In this document: one piece after another, positions 1-21,800 of the stretch
Layout of the letters: each line of letters opens with the position of its first letter
How positions within the stretch are numbered: position 1 is the stretch's first letter
Notes under the pieces: model-generated
Databases searched by the model: none
What the model saw: only the letters and a program-made list of their open reading frames with translations
What the model was told of the DNA's origin: nothing
Assembly: GCF_048128805.1 (NCBI RefSeq)
Contig: NC_136017.1
Coordinates: 7,951,807 to 8,015,806, forward strand
DNA length: 64,000 nt
From: Centroberyx gerrardi
Lineage: Eukaryota; Chordata; Actinopteri; Beryciformes; Berycidae
Reading direction: 5' to 3'
Position numbers and translations under genes: made by a program

Positions 1-1741
1 CCCGTCACCGACTTCAGGGAAGCCTGCTGCCGCCAGTACGAAATGGGGTGAGTATCATTTGGTCTAAGGCCTCATCTGGTAGATCTGGTAGTGCCGTTAA
101 CAACTGATAACATGGTAACTACTGGATATTGTAATAAGTTGTCGAAATGTGATATAATGTTCCTTTAAACAAGTTGAAAATGTAATAAACCCTTAATGCA
201 ATAGATTCCTGCATAGTGTAATAACGTCACATTATTATGTTCCCATTTCTAGGGACATTTAATTACATTTTGACAAGTTGTTCCATTATCCAGCAGATAT
301 TACATTATTACATTATCAGTTGCTACAACCCCAAGAACAACCAGTGTGTCCATCAGCAGCCATGTGTCCTGTACACATGGCTGCTGTTTTTTCTCTATAA
401 TGCACCGGTGGCCAATTCCAGACACACTCTTTGATGCGGTTTCTAGTCTTTTAGGCCATTTTTTGAAGAGTTTCCTGGTGAAAGGCAAGTGGCGTGAAAT
501 GATAAATATTTGAGAAGCTAAAATAATTTTAAAAAATCATAATCAAAGTGTGTGTGTGTGTGCGGATTTGCCGAAGGGGGTCTGGAGTTGGCATGTTGGT
601 ATATTACTCATAAGTCATTTTTGGTAAGGGAAAAGGCAGCAGGGTGGTGTAGTGAGTAGGAAGACTTCAACCAGGGGGTCAGAGTTCAAACCCTACTTTT
701 GGCAAGCATCCAGCCTGCTGAAGTGTCCTTGAGCAAGACACTGAATCCCTACCAGCTGTAGGGATGCTGTATAAACTATGACATTATTATTATTGTTAAA
801 ATGCAAAGGTAAAATTTATAAACGTGTAAGGTAAACGTATGATCCTCTCCAGCATGAATCCCTCAGTGGTTTTCCATTAGACTGGGTGTTGTTTGCTTTG
901 TCAGCGGTTGGACTAACTTTGTCCAAAGGGAGATAATGTTCAGATGTTCGTCAGCCGTGAAGGCCGGCGTGCTGGCATGCTTATCGGCATGTGAAAGTGG
1001 CTACAAGTGAACTTTTTCTCATGATGTTGATCTACAAACACAAGCCCGGCTAGTTTTTAACCCTTCGTGTCCCATTCGCCCCACAGAGAGTGCACCCGAG
1101 GAGGCTTCTGCAACTTCATGCACCTGAAACCTATATCCCGGGAACTGCGTAGGGAGCTGTATGGCCGCCGCAGGAAAAGGTACGAAAATCCAGAAAGTGA
1201 AGGATTTGTGTTTGTATTTGTATTTCAAGATCTCCCTGTACCCAGCAGTCCATGATTTGAGATTCAATGGAATTATGCAGTGACCAAAAAAGTGTTAAAC
1301 AAATCAAAACTATCTTATATTTTTGATTATTTAAAGTAGCCGCCCTTTGCCTTGATGGAAAGACAAAGGCTTTGGAAAGAAATTCATACATAGGCATCAA
1401 CTTCACTATTTATATTTCTATATATGTCTAAAAAAAAACAAATTTCAAGCATTTAAGCATAAGCCTTTAGATCAAAATGGCTTTAAGATAATGAAAAACA
1501 GTACATTCAATCAGGTGTGTCCAAACTTTTTTTTTAAAAAACTGCCCTGTCTAGAAATGTTCCCTCTCCTCCTCCTCCCTCCAGGCACCGCTCTCGCTCG
1601 CGTTCCCGGGAACGGCGCTCTCGCTCCAGGGATCGTGGACGTGGAGGCGGAGGCGGAGGTGGAGGTGGAGGTGGAGGCGGAGGTGGGCGGGACCGCGAGA
1701 GGCGGAGGTCAAGGGACCGGGAACGCTCTGGAAGATTCTAA
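1..1741 (+). CDS. u2af1: U2AF35 splicing factor, 3' part of gene (three last coding exons)
   Basis: This is the 3' end of the gene for the small subunit of the U2AF heterodimer, which binds the AG of the 3' splice site in the nucleus. Exons are 1-47 (cut by the window edge), 1087-1179 and 1585-1741, ending in TAA at 1739-1741. All internal boundaries are GT-AG and in phase. The first two exons encode the second CCCH zinc finger (C-X7-C-X5-C-X3-H across the intron), followed by the HLKPIS and RRELYGRRRKR segments. The last exon encodes the Arg/Ser repeats, a run of about 13 glycines and the terminal SRDRERSGRF. This matches vertebrate U2AF1 almost residue for residue. The N-terminal zinc finger and the U2AF-homology RRM lie outside the window. 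I cannot rule out a close U2AF1 paralogue, but the glycine run and terminus fit U2AF1 well. Confidence 0.95.
354..386. repeat. Perfect hairpin, 14-bp arms and 5-nt loop
   Basis: In the u2af1 intron, the arm at 354-367 (CAGCAGCCATGTGT) is exactly complementary to 373-386. Flanking bases pair only loosely. It may be the centre of a decayed palindromic element. Confidence 0.8.
637..785 (+). repeat. tRNA-derived SINE fragment (V-SINE-like)
   Basis: The segment starts with an A-box-like stretch (GTGGTGTAGTGAGTAGG) and a B-box-like stretch (AGAGTTCAAACCC). It continues into the fish SINE central motif CTTGAGCAAGACACTGAA and ends in an (ATT)n tail. It lies inside a u2af1 intron. It is not a tRNA gene because no cloverleaf can be folded. 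Confidence 0.65.
1268..1536. repeat. Tc1-derived non-autonomous element, 5'-truncated copy
   Basis: The sequence is closely similar to the element at 9101-9450 from its internal part to the right end (GTGTGTCCAAAC), but it lacks the left terminal repeat. It lies in the last u2af1 intron. No transposase frame remains. Confidence 0.7.
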
Positions 1742-1945
1742 ATGCAGCCAAGACTGATCCAATGTCCTACCAAAACCCCCCTCCCCTCCCCTCCCCTCCC
1801 CTCCCCTCGTGCCCCTACCAGTCATCATGATGTTTTTTTCTGTTTTTTGGTGAATTGTTGGAAGTGTTTAATTTGTTTTCTTTTATTCCCTTTTTTTAAG
1901 ACAAGCTTGTGTCGCTTTCGCAATAAAACAAATTTGTTACTCTGT
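1742..1945 (+). other. u2af1: u2af1 3'UTR with pentanucleotide C-rich run and polyA signal
   Basis: The region after the u2af1 stop carries a (CCCCT)n run at about 1777-1807 and a canonical AATAAA at 1922-1927. The end of the UTR is inferred from the signal, not seen. Confidence 0.7.
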
Positions 1946-3165
1946 ACTGGGTCCACTTGCATATGTCAACGTCAAGTCTTTTCTTCTGTAGTACTTGTTT
2001 GAGTGTCATTTCCAAAGTAACATTAAAATTCAGAAGACTTGTGTGTAAGGAATATGCTCTGGAGTAGTGGTAAACTGGATGTGTGAAGGGTTTTTCACAC
2101 AGGTCTGGAAAGGTATGAAAAATTAATTTGGTAATTTCCAGGTTTTGATAAGTTTCAAAATTGAACAAAAACATGGAAAAGTGAAAAAATATTTTACTGG
2201 CCTTATTTACATAGGACTACACACTTGTATGTGGTTTTCGATCCATCTATAGTGTGACATGGCATGGTAGTGGCAAGATGACTTTCTCTAAATCTTTGAA
2301 TCAAATCAAGAAATTGAAAGAATTGATCACCCCAAAATTCGGTCATTATCTGCTCATCCCCATGTCAGTGTAGACTGAAGTTTGTAGTGTAGTTCCATCT
2401 CATCCTTCTCCCAAACTGTTAAACGTTAACGAAGCCATCAAGCATAAAATGTCCAAACAGTTGTTTCTTCAAACAGCTCATGCGGCATAATTCAAGTGTT
2501 TTGTAACCAAACGACTGCACTGTGGGTCAAAGTCTAATATTTACCTCCTATATTTTCCGCACTGACGATGCTTGGCTCTCAAGCCGGGCAACAGTCACTC
2601 GAACAGAGCGTGGTCAGTGAGGAAAAGGAGGTGATGAGGTTAATATATGTCTATTAAACAGAATTTGACATTGATGCAATTGCCTTTAACTTGATGACAA
2701 TGCCTTTTTGAGTTTATCCAATGGGGTTTTAAAGGGTTTCATAAACCCAAGACACTGGAGAAATTTCTCAACCCATAGAGCATAATATAACACTTCAAAT
2801 GAAGTGAAAACATGAAAATCACCAAAATTGGAGTTAGGAGGTTCACATGACAACAACAATATGTTGACAATATTTTTGCCGCAATGGTGTCAAAGGTAAC
2901 TTTCTGCTTAGTGTTTTTCTCTTTCATCACCCTACTCGAATTGGCCCATTTTTAAAAATCTCCTTTATAGCTTAGTTTTCCATAATCCATAAACCTCAAG
3001 GATTTGGCAAAAGTTTTGGAAAAAGTCCCAAGGTATTAGACGGCATGTTAACTGTCACATGCCTCAAAGTCCCTGGGGTGTGTGTGGTGTTAATGAAAAG
3101 CTTAAACAGTTGGTGTCTTAATAGTGTTTACACAGTCTTTTCCCAAAACCTTATTGAGAAATCTC
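1946..3165. other. Intergenic region between u2af1 and cbs
   Basis: No gene was seen. About 2320-2550 resembles a common fish dispersed repeat (the phrase AAAATTCGGTCATTATCTGC is typical of such elements); the family was not resolved. The rest is AT-rich unique-looking sequence. Confidence 0.5.
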
Positions 3166-3169
3166 CCGT

Positions 3170-3385
3170 CCTCTGATTGGTCAAGGAGAATAAATGGACG
3201 CCCTTACTGCAGCCAATCAGAGCGCGCCCTAAAACTTTGCCCATTTCCTACCCAGTACCCATTGCTCAATGTGGCTAGTCATCATTTGAAGCTGGTTTCT
3301 TTCTGCGAAGTTACTCAACGTTTTGTTCCGGTATTACGATTGGAGGCATTGTTTTTAGAGTTTTTGGAGACAGTTAAGTTATCAG
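3170..3385 (+). promoter_or_regulatory. cbs: Putative cbs core promoter and noncoding exon 1
   Basis: An inverted CCAAT box (ATTGG, 3176-3180) and a forward CCAAT box (3213-3217) lie 33 bp apart in a GC-richer stretch. Such pairs are usual NF-Y sites in TATA-less promoters. About 170 bp downstream the sequence ATCAG|GTGAGT gives a strong 5' splice site, with the exon ending at 3385. This suggests an untranslated first exon spliced to the ATG-bearing exon at 7905. The transcription start is inferred. Confidence 0.5.
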
Positions 3386-3719
3386 GTGAGTGAAAACTGC
3401 CAAGTAGCTGAATTTAAAGGTATAAAAAATACAAAAACGCACGTGGTCTTCAATATTTGGGTATTAACTATTTTCCAGACGGCACTTGCTGCTGTGCTAC
3501 GATGACTTTTGTCAATTTACACAACATTTTTAACGTCAGATAACGTCAGATTAAATGTTTTGTTGGATCATTCGTCAGCTAATTATTTGTGAACCTGTCT
3601 GCGTGGCAGTAGACTTTCATAACATTAAGTTTGGTTCATCGTCACGTTCAATGTACCAGTCAACAAATTTTTTAAAGTGGAAATTTGCGAGATTGCGTAT
3701 GTTTTCCGTCAGGTTTTTA

Positions 3720-4540
3720 ACCCTTACCATAACGGAAAATCACTATAATATTCCCATAGAGACGGCTAATCAATAGTGAGTTTATAGTGACTTTATCCTA
3801 GTCTATGGTATTGTATTTTCCTGTGGCTTCACAATAATATTCCTGTAGGATATCATACATAATAGTGGATAATGTGCTCCGATAGTTGTATAGTATCCCA
3901 CTAAAATTTATTACAGGATTGCTATTGGTCTTTTTCGTAAGAATACACAGTAATTAAATAGGTTAATATAAAGGTTAATAGGTTAATAAAGGTTCATATT
4001 TGGCTGTTGGTATGTATGAATTTCGCATTATTGAACACATGGCTTCCTGGCCATGTGCTTGATTTTCAGTTTAAGGTGGACATGTCTGCAGTTTTATATT
4101 GTGTGTCTATGACCAGCATTCCTGCTGTTCACATTTGGCGCATCTTTTGTCATGGCTTTTGTAATGAGTGAATAGCTATAGTCTGCTATTCTGTCCTATA
4201 GACCTGATACTTTGTTGGGGGTTGATGTTGTTGTTGTTGACTGAGCCTAATAAGAATTCTGCTATTTCCAAAAAGAACTATTGTGATCCTATAATAACCT
4301 TTAGAGGGATGCTACACAGATGTCACAGTATAACTAAAAGTCATTAAAAGAATGATGTAAGAATATTATGTAAGAGTATTGATTGAATAGTGATACCATA
4401 GGATATGAAAATACCACAAAGTACCATAAGGCCACTATAAAATCACTATTGAGCACCACAGATGCATTATAAGTCTCTGTAGGAATATTTGAAGAATATT
4501 ATCAGAGGAGATAACATTAAGTCTGATAAGGTAACTATTC
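3720..4540. repeat. Large degenerate inverted repeat in cbs 5' intron
   Basis: The left arm, about 3735-3860, matches the reverse complement of about 4380-4530. For example TCAATAGTGA..TTTATAGTG on the left pairs with the copy read backwards from 4455. The arms are imperfect and the interior is 300-500 bp. It looks like an old palindromic DNA transposon without coding capacity. Confidence 0.5.
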
Positions 4541-6335
4541 AATACCTCAGGAAAACCATAGGGAGTTTTCATTAGGTTGTGTTTGGTGTCTCTCATCAGG
4601 TTATTTCTCACAGCCAGACACACTAGTTGGGAAGCTTGGCCGAAGTCAGGCGTGACAGAAATCTAAATTTCTCTTCATGCCACCTTGTTGCGAGTCTCTT
4701 CTGCCTCATGATCCGGCTCAGTTTCCCACAGGATCATGTTGCCACGTTGAACCCTGCCACGGGCCACCTGGCACCACCCTAGTCTGTCCCATATTTGCCA
4801 TAGCAGTTGCAGCTGATGTAACCTTAGCGGAGTATTAGCTGCCTAGATGTGATACTGAGAATTCAAGTTCCTCATAAGTAGAGAAGTAGAGGAGGGGAAA
4901 CCCAACTAAATGCAGTCCATCTGCTGTTTCATTTGCAGAATCGTTTACCTGCCTTTACTCTATCCTAAAGTAATAATCCATGGCATTTTCATATGGCTAC
5001 ATATCAGTTTTGCTACTCTCTATTCACACAATAGTGATTCAACCTATACCCAGTTTATGCAAGCTTTTACTTTCGCTGTTCTAAACACCCGGTGTCTGGT
5101 AGCTCTTTCTTTTGAAAAATCCACTGACTCACAGGAAGTGATGTGTTTTTAGGTTTCCGGCAGCAGCGACAGCGATTTGTTTGGAATCAATAGAAGAAGA
5201 ACTGGGTGGTTGGCATGAGCAGCGACAGAAGCTGAAACTTCACCTACAGAACGTCAAATGTCATCAGCATAAAATCCAAAGGAGAAAGACATCACAGTAC
5301 TGGACACACTGTTTGACTGACAGGTGATCTCAGGGAAGTGCAGATCAGGCGGATTACCACTTTAATGACAGAAATCCATAGCATACATGATAGTAAGTGG
5401 TATCAGACTGATGACAGGTATATGAGGATATGTGAGTCTTTTTGAGGACGAAAGCATAAATTCATGCCGTTCTGAAAATATAATGGGAGTCATAGTTTGC
5501 CCAGCTTTTTATTTGCTAGTACTTCACTGGTCTTAAGGCAAACATTTCCCTTGGCTGTTCTCTCCCATGCAAAGCTGCTTTTATAAAGAGGCAGATGTGA
5601 TGCAGTTGGTTTAGTTGTGGTCATCTGGAGTCGAGGCGGTCAGCCGTAGCTTGTTGACTCTGTCCAAGTCAGAGAGAGAGGGCCATGTGAGCAGTTGGCC
5701 TTGGTGTGTGCACTGCATATTAGTGAGGGTTCATCTGCTGCTGTTTTAAGTGGACAATAGGGGGGAAACCTAATGGATCCTATGTGTATGGAGAAGAAGA
5801 ATCTGTTACTTATTAAGTTGAGTAGAGTTTGTGTCAAGGTCTTCAGGGGCTGAAGGGTCGGTCTCATCTCTCTAATGTTGTCGTCTTACAAGGTTCAGGT
5901 CTGACAACAACAAGAATTACTGGCCAGTCCTGTTCTTTTTCTATATGAACAGTTTCATTCCAAAACATAAGATATATATCTTAATTATTTAGTCCCTATA
6001 TATTTTGCTATATGAAATTCATCAGACAATATTTCAAGAAGCACAAATGGTGAACGTGGAATTATACGGTTGTAACTGATATAAGATTTGACTGCTGGCA
6101 TAACTGTGATGTACTTTCTATCGTTTTAAATATTTAACCCCCAAAAGGTTCTTTAAAAAAAATAAAAATAACACCACACAAGCATAAAGTAAGATTCAAA
6201 AATTAAGAATATGTGGATAACTCAATTTTGATTAAAAAAGTCAGATAGAACCTTGTAATTCCAAGCTCACAAAATGTTTCTATCCTCAAAAACATAAACA
6301 TTTTTAAACACAGGAGTGAAGATTTGTAACTTAAG

Positions 6336-6401
6336 TAGTGACCCTAAAATGTACTGTATCTGACTTTTTTCAGTCAGATAAAGTAAATTTTAGGGTCACT
6401 A
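6336..6401. repeat. 66-nt imperfect hairpin
   Basis: The outer 15 bases, TAGTGACCCTAAAAT, pair exactly with the last 15. After a small symmetric bulge ACT pairs with AGT, and ATCTGACT pairs with AGTCAGAT around a T-rich loop. The shape resembles a precursor miRNA, but no expression evidence exists. It could equally be a tiny MITE. Confidence 0.75.
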
Positions 6402-7205
6402 TATAGGGTCACAATTATAATTATATGTCCCATTTTGAATCGACTCTTCATTATTTCCTCGCAAACTTCTAATATTTACCACCCTGCAGTCCAATTTTAT
6501 TATTTCTGAATAATCATATGTGGTGATGACAGATTAAAAAAAATACATCTCTAAAATATAGAGTCTGTCATTATTTAGTTAACTGACCCTAACCCTACTA
6601 AACTCTTAAAAAGTGCAATAATTAGTTTTACTTTTGTTTTATAAATGATTTTGTAATATTAGATGTCACTTATTTCAAAAGGTGAACTTCTCATTTTGGA
6701 AGGAAACTCTTCAACTGCAGTTTAAGTGTGAGAGAGAATGGATGGTGCAATATGAAGAAAAGCCTTGTCAAACATTGGCCCGGCATTTCCCTTGCTCCCA
6801 GTTCTGGGTTCCCAACTGCCAATGTTGAAAACTGAAATGGCATGAGAGCTTACCATAAACACCAATAAAAATTAAACCTTATTAAATAATAAACAAGTAC
6901 AGAAATTAAACCGTGGAGAAGGGCAAAGGGTGGTGAAGGAACAGTGGACCAACAACAACATGGCACTGTCTGTGACGTTGGCCTCTAATGAACTCGTAAG
7001 GCGTGTCCAAGCAGGTTGGAGTGTTTTGTTTGTTTTTTTGGGTGCTGCCTAGTTGTGTGGAATGATAATGGGAGGAAGAGGGAGTGGTTTTTATTGGTTT
7101 ATTTGTCACAATTCCTGCTCAGACATGGTAATACAGGGAAGTAAGCTCAACCTTCTTTCACATGGCCATATGTCTGCAGTGATGAGATGGTAGCCTGGTA
7201 AGTGG

Positions 7206-7885
7206 TAATCCCATAGACTGTAAAAAAAAAAAGATGGACGTAGTGAGCGTGACGTAGTGAGGGCCGTTTGGGAGCCAAAAGGTTGGGTTTACGATCACCT
7301 CCATGTTGACATTTTTTGGAGCCAGAGCGAGGCCGAGGGTTGTCCACAGAGCTGCTGCTCCGCCTGCTATTTGCTCAGAATCTGCAACCTGTCGATCACT
7401 GGACAGGCGACCTGTCAATAACTAGGAAAACAACCCCGTTTTATAACCGTTATATCCCGTTAATGATGCAATTATTTTGAAAATCACCATATGGACACAC
7501 ATTAGAAGAAGTGAAATTAGCTACTGAGACCATAACCTCTTGTCGAAAAAATGTATTGACTTTATATTTTGAGTGAGAATTTGGATTGTGGTCCCATTGA
7601 CTTGCATGGAGTTGGGGAGTTTGGAGTCTTTTTGGAGCCAGCATCTTGCGGACGGCAGAGGAACTGCCGCCTGCCGTGGTTTTGGCCGCTTAGGTAATCC
7701 ACGAGTCCCTCTGTTTTTTTTATTTTGGTGATATCTTTGGTGCTAAGCGGTCATTGCTGTTGATAAATGTAAAAGCTTTCATGAACTGGGTATCAGTTGA
7801 ATCACCATTGTGTTATATCAATCGGGGATGGAGAGTAGCAAAACTTGTTTATATGAAAATGTCATGGATTCTAACTTTAACCCCG
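7206..7885. repeat. Cluster of dispersed fish repeat pieces
   Basis: Stretches such as GACTGTAAAA..GATGGACGTAGTGAG and CCCATTGACTTGCATGG are typical of fish interspersed repeats. The part from 7694 on (GGTAATCC, a T-rich run, GATATCTTTGGT, CATTGCTGT) recurs at 16325-16420 in another cbs intron. The family is not named. Confidence 0.45.
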
Positions 7886-7911
7886 CTCCCTCTGGTTTTG
7901 CCAGGTGAGCC

Positions 7912-16937
<9,026 letters not shown>

Positions 16938-17212
16938 CCTGCAGAATGACACACAGACAGTACATGCCTGCGCATTTCTTGACTCATAAACACACAAGGA
17001 CAAGTTTTAGTAGTGCCATGGCAAAACAAATGCCAACAAAAATATTTTTGATTGAGGTAAGTTCTGTTTTTCCCCACTTAAAATAATCTATACATTTTTT
17101 TTATTAAATTTTTTGGGGGGAGGCTTTGATTGAAGTCTGTAGGTAAAAGCAAGATATGTTCAGCTCAGTCGACTTGTGATTACTTTAAGTGTTTTAAAGT
17201 TTGTTATTGCTT

Positions 17213-17282
<70 letters not shown>

Positions 17283-17605
17283 GGTAAAAAACAAATCTGT
17301 TGTCCGTTTTTAACCCGTAGAAAGCTTTCCTTTTTTGTATTTGACTCTTGATTATCTAAAAAGTTGTGGTGTTATTATGTTTATTGATCTGATAAGTGCA
17401 TCATTGTTTGACTGTAACTCTACTTTCTGACTTGTGTAATAATGGAACTTCAGAAATGATTAGAGATGGGATATTATAATGGTGATTTATCAAGGTTAGA
17501 GAGGTGGACATGTATATAAATATATATTGTCTTTACAATGTTGCTCAGTGTATGCTGTCTTTTCTTTGTGTATGCGTATACGGAAAATAAATACATGTGG
17601 AATAT
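16938..17605 (+). other. cbs: cbs 3'UTR
   Basis: An AT-rich untranslated region after the stop. It contains the TA microsatellite at 17217-17281 and a canonical AATAAA at 17586-17591. A second AATAAA at 17793-17798 could give a longer form. The ends are inferred. Confidence 0.65.
17217..17281. repeat. (TA)n microsatellite, about 32 units
   Basis: An uninterrupted TA run of about 64 bp inside the probable cbs 3'UTR. Confidence 0.95.
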
Positions 17606-17609
17606 ACTT

Positions 17610-18600
17610 TAAAACAATTGTGTGTTAGCAGTTTTGCTGTCCCTCTCTTGCTCCGCTGTGTTTCACCTTGTTTTTATGGCAGCAATATAACTGTAAAGCC
17701 GTTTGACTATTTTACCTTAGATGTATGAAACACATGTATGAAAACATGTATGAAACACTTTATAATGCATATTTTTTCCCTGATGGATGTTAAATAAAGG
17801 TTCAAGAAAAGCCTGTGAATGTTTAGCCTAGTTAATGTGGGATAAATGGGATACCGCAATGATAATCATAACGGCATTAAAACCTAATTTCCATACTTTC
17901 CCTTCAGTGCTGAGTGGGAAAGATACATTTGGCTTATTTAAATAAAATTTGCCTACAGCACATTACTCACTGCTTCTCTTTGTATGCTACTGTGATGAAT
18001 GAATGATTAATCCACCAGATTAAAGTCAATAAAACACACTTGAGGAGGTGTGCCACATACATACAGTCAGTGGGTATAAAACATATTCACACCCCTTGAC
18101 CTTTTGTATATTTTCTTGTTCTACACACTTGGCTCAAATACATTTATATGGGATTTTTGTTCTAAAACGTTTAATGGGGTTTTAGGGTGTAGTTTGTTTC
18201 AGGATGCTGGAGAGAAGAGAAACCTGCACCCTCTAGTCCATTCTGTCATATACTGCAACTAAACAGACCAAATGTGCATTATACTTCGACCATAAATGAA
18301 GATGGGCGGGGAACTGGAATTGAGCAAATAATTGTATGTTTTTGGACTATTAATCCATCATGACCTGAGATGATGGACATGGCCTAAATTAGTCCTCAAT
18401 ATTAAAAATAGTTGGGTTATAACTAATAATTTAATGAACTAGTCCCTGAAAAATATAAAAATCTAAACAAAAATATTGAATATTTGCGTTATTTTTAAAT
18501 ACAGTAATTTATTGCCGTCGTTTTATAAAAGCAACGACGACTCTTGTGGCTGATTACTTTTTCTTTCCAGTTTGCGGTGTGGAACATGGGTATCAATTAG
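17610..18600. other. Intergenic region between cbs and znf654
   Basis: AT-rich sequence. No gene, RNA gene or clear transposon was recognised. Confidence 0.5.
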
Positions 18601-18885
18601 CCTGTTGTGTTTGTTTGTATTAGCCATGTGGTTCGTGGCGCATGTAACGTCGCTCGCGAGACAGCATTTCTGCGGAGCATCCGGCATATGCGCCGGGCAT
18701 CATGACTTTCCAAAGGCATCCGGACCCCGCCTATCCAGCTCACCTCCGGCGTACGCTGGCGACCTAAAGGAGCGAACCCATTTACGTTTGGCAATATCCA
18801 ATCAGTGCTTTCAGTGCAATACGCAGGCTTGACCGTCGCGATGTATGTGTTGTGTGGTAGCTACGCGCAAGGCTAGACTAGCAGT
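18600..18885 (+). promoter_or_regulatory. znf654: Putative znf654 promoter and 5'UTR
   Basis: Base composition rises in G+C and CpG here. A CCAAT box lies at 18798-18802, about 90 bp before the start codon, and there is no TATA box. The position fits a housekeeping-type promoter. The transcription start itself is not visible. Confidence 0.45.
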
Positions 18886-21800
18886 ATGGCGGAAGAGGGC
18901 AGTGTGTTCGAGTTAGAGGGGTTTGAAAAACAATTAGTGAGTTTGTTTAGCCGTTATTCAAGTGATGAATTGCAAGTTGATAGTAAACCGTTCTGCTCAG
19001 ATTTCTGCAAGGTAAGGAACCAGACTTGAACTTGCTCACTGGCTTGTTGTCGAAGATACGGGCATGTCAGCCAGTTCCCCTCCCCCAGAACTGGCCAGCT
19101 GAACGCAGTACATGGTTAGCGTTAGCAACTGCTTGCTAAGCGGGGCTCGCTAGCATGTAGAAATAATGAACTGTAGTCGCTGCAAGAAACAAATGTAGTA
19201 TCACAACACTTAGGTAACGTTATGACTGATACCTCGGGCTCAGTTACATGTGACGTTAACAACACGTCTCAGCCAAAAAATGGTTTAAACTAGTCATATT
19301 TCGACAGCGAGACGGGCCACTGTATAGCTAGCTAGCTTAGCTAATTGCTTTAGCCAGCTAGCCTAAAATTAGCTTCCAAGTTAGCCTAGTTAGCTTGCTC
19401 CATGTTTACGAAACCACCGAATGTTTGGATAACTTTTTCTGTCTGGACAACAGTAATGGCAAACGTTTAGAAGACTAGTTAGTAAAGAAGTTGTTATGTG
19501 CCTATTGTCTAAGACTGCCATGTGATGAATAAGTTAATATTGCCAAACATTTGCCAGCTATTCTAACTTCGAAATCAGGCTTACTGCCTTTCACAAATCT
19601 TTTCCTTAACAGCAACAGGGCACTTTGATGTAACGCTATGTGTTGCAGTGATCGATAGCAGAACTTCGTAAATAAGTTAGTCTACAAAAACGTGCCTTTT
19701 GAGATACTGAAATTTTCTAAATGTTAGTTATTAACGCAGCTAACTGCATAATACATCTCACTGAGATGTGGATTTTAACATCAACCGTCTGTGATCGTTG
19801 TAAGATGTCTTCCACTGTTACAGATGAACATAAAAAATACATAAACATCTGTGATAGCATGACTTTGTAGAAATACAGATCGTATATCAGACAAGGCTGT
19901 TAAAGTGATAGACTATCACTTTAACAGTAACAGAAGATAACAATTTGATCATTATTGCAGACTGCAGCTTTCAAGGCTGCATGGGCCTACATCTCAAACG
20001 GTTGAAGTTAATATTGGCAAATCTAAGATATCTATCCATGAGCATAGCCTTTGAACTTTGACTTGCAGTTTGAGCTGAATGTGAAAACTGACAGCTGGGG
20101 TACTAATCTAGTGAAATTCATAAGGCACAGTTGATCATTTTCCATCAGCTTTTTTTGTGTCAAACCTAAATTGCTATGATGCATGACATGCTGTAGTTTC
20201 ATTCTGTAGGAAGCTATTGGTTGTACTGAATGGGCCGAGGCCTGGCAGCAACTTGACCACAGCTAACATCCAGACAATTTTCAGTAGGGCACAAGAGTGA
20301 GATTTCTGGATCCTCCACCATTAGAGGGCAACATTGGAGCTCTAGGTTTCAGGAAATTGAGAGTTCAACCCTGAGAAGTTTGTAAAGCTGCGCCAAACAC
20401 CACACTAGGTTAGTTGTGGACAGGCAACTGACTACAGTCTGTATCCTTGCGGACTGCAGTGATACAGTCCATGTGAAGGGCTAGACAAAGATGTAGCTGT
20501 TCGAGTCAAAATGGCAGCTGTGCCTAGTCTTCATTCTTTATACAGTGGGTAGTTTCAGCAATCTGATTGATCAAAGATGTGGTCCAGTCCTGCTGACAAT
20601 TCACATAAAGGAGGACTAGTTGTGCTTTATTGCCTGCTCTGGAAACTCTTGTGGTAATCGGGGAGCTAGTTAGCAGTCTTTGTTGTTTTCTCCTGTTTTT
20701 TGCTGTTCTTACGATAAGACTGTATACAAGTACAAATGCGTTGGTAACCACTGTCTAAATGTCATCCCCTCGACTGTGCCTGGTACCTGTTGCATCAAAG
20801 TGGTACCCATAATCACATTCAAGTACACCGTTGCAGCTATTATTGCCATAGTGAGCTAAATATGCTAAACGATATTAATTTTGTTTTTGATCTCTTGCTT
20901 TCTTTGTAGCTGGTGGAGGAGTATACCTCTCGCTGGCAGGTGCCACTGCCTCAGCTCAGGATCCTTGAGATGGCTCTCTGCTACTTCGTTCAAGCCTCTT
21001 CCTTCTTCTCATCAAACTGTGACCATGTGCTCTACACACTCAGTAGTCTGGCCTTGTAAGTACACACGGCAGAGGCCGCTTTGAGTCTGTTCATGCATAG
21101 GTAATAGTCATGCAAATTTTAATAATTTTCTTAATTGATATTTGCTCTTCATCGACATTTGCTCTCTTTGAGTGGGGAAAGGCTGTTGCGCCTAAGAATT
21201 TGTCTTTAAATACTATTGACCTGTAGGTGTGTCGATTCCAAATACAATGTTAAATGAATAAGTCCCAAAGTCCCCTCTATTTGTAAAATTAAAATGTACT
21301 ATCTGATTGTCAAGACTCTGTGAAGAGAAAATGTTTTTCCATACTCTGTCCCAATTTATGTAGAGATTAAAGCTAGCAGTGTCCCTATTCCATATTTGTG
21401 TAACAGCAAAAGGACTTTGTGACCATTTTTAAAAGAGAATCATAAATGATAGATACGCTTCCTTTTAGAGATCCCAAAATATTTTCTTCATTAGATCCGT
21501 TCGTGGATGGTGGATTCCCACTGCCCACATAGCTGACCAAATACTGAAAAGTCCATAGCCCATGGGCTATATGCATCATATCTGCTTTACTAAACACAGT
21601 TGAACTTCATGTCCTTTAACAATTGATTCCCAGGTGTCCTTTTTCTTAATCTGCCCATTTACACTTGCACAACTTTCATCAGCTATTTTCAGTCAGAAAT
21701 CGGTAGATTTTACCAGCTTTGTTACTTTGTTTTGGTCATAAATTCATTTCCAGGTAGCATTTAAAGTCTTAAATTTGGCTTTCTGAAGCCTACAATACCT

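Noticed and set aside
637..785. tRNA gene
   Set aside because: A and B box-like words are present but no cloverleaf forms; it fits a SINE.
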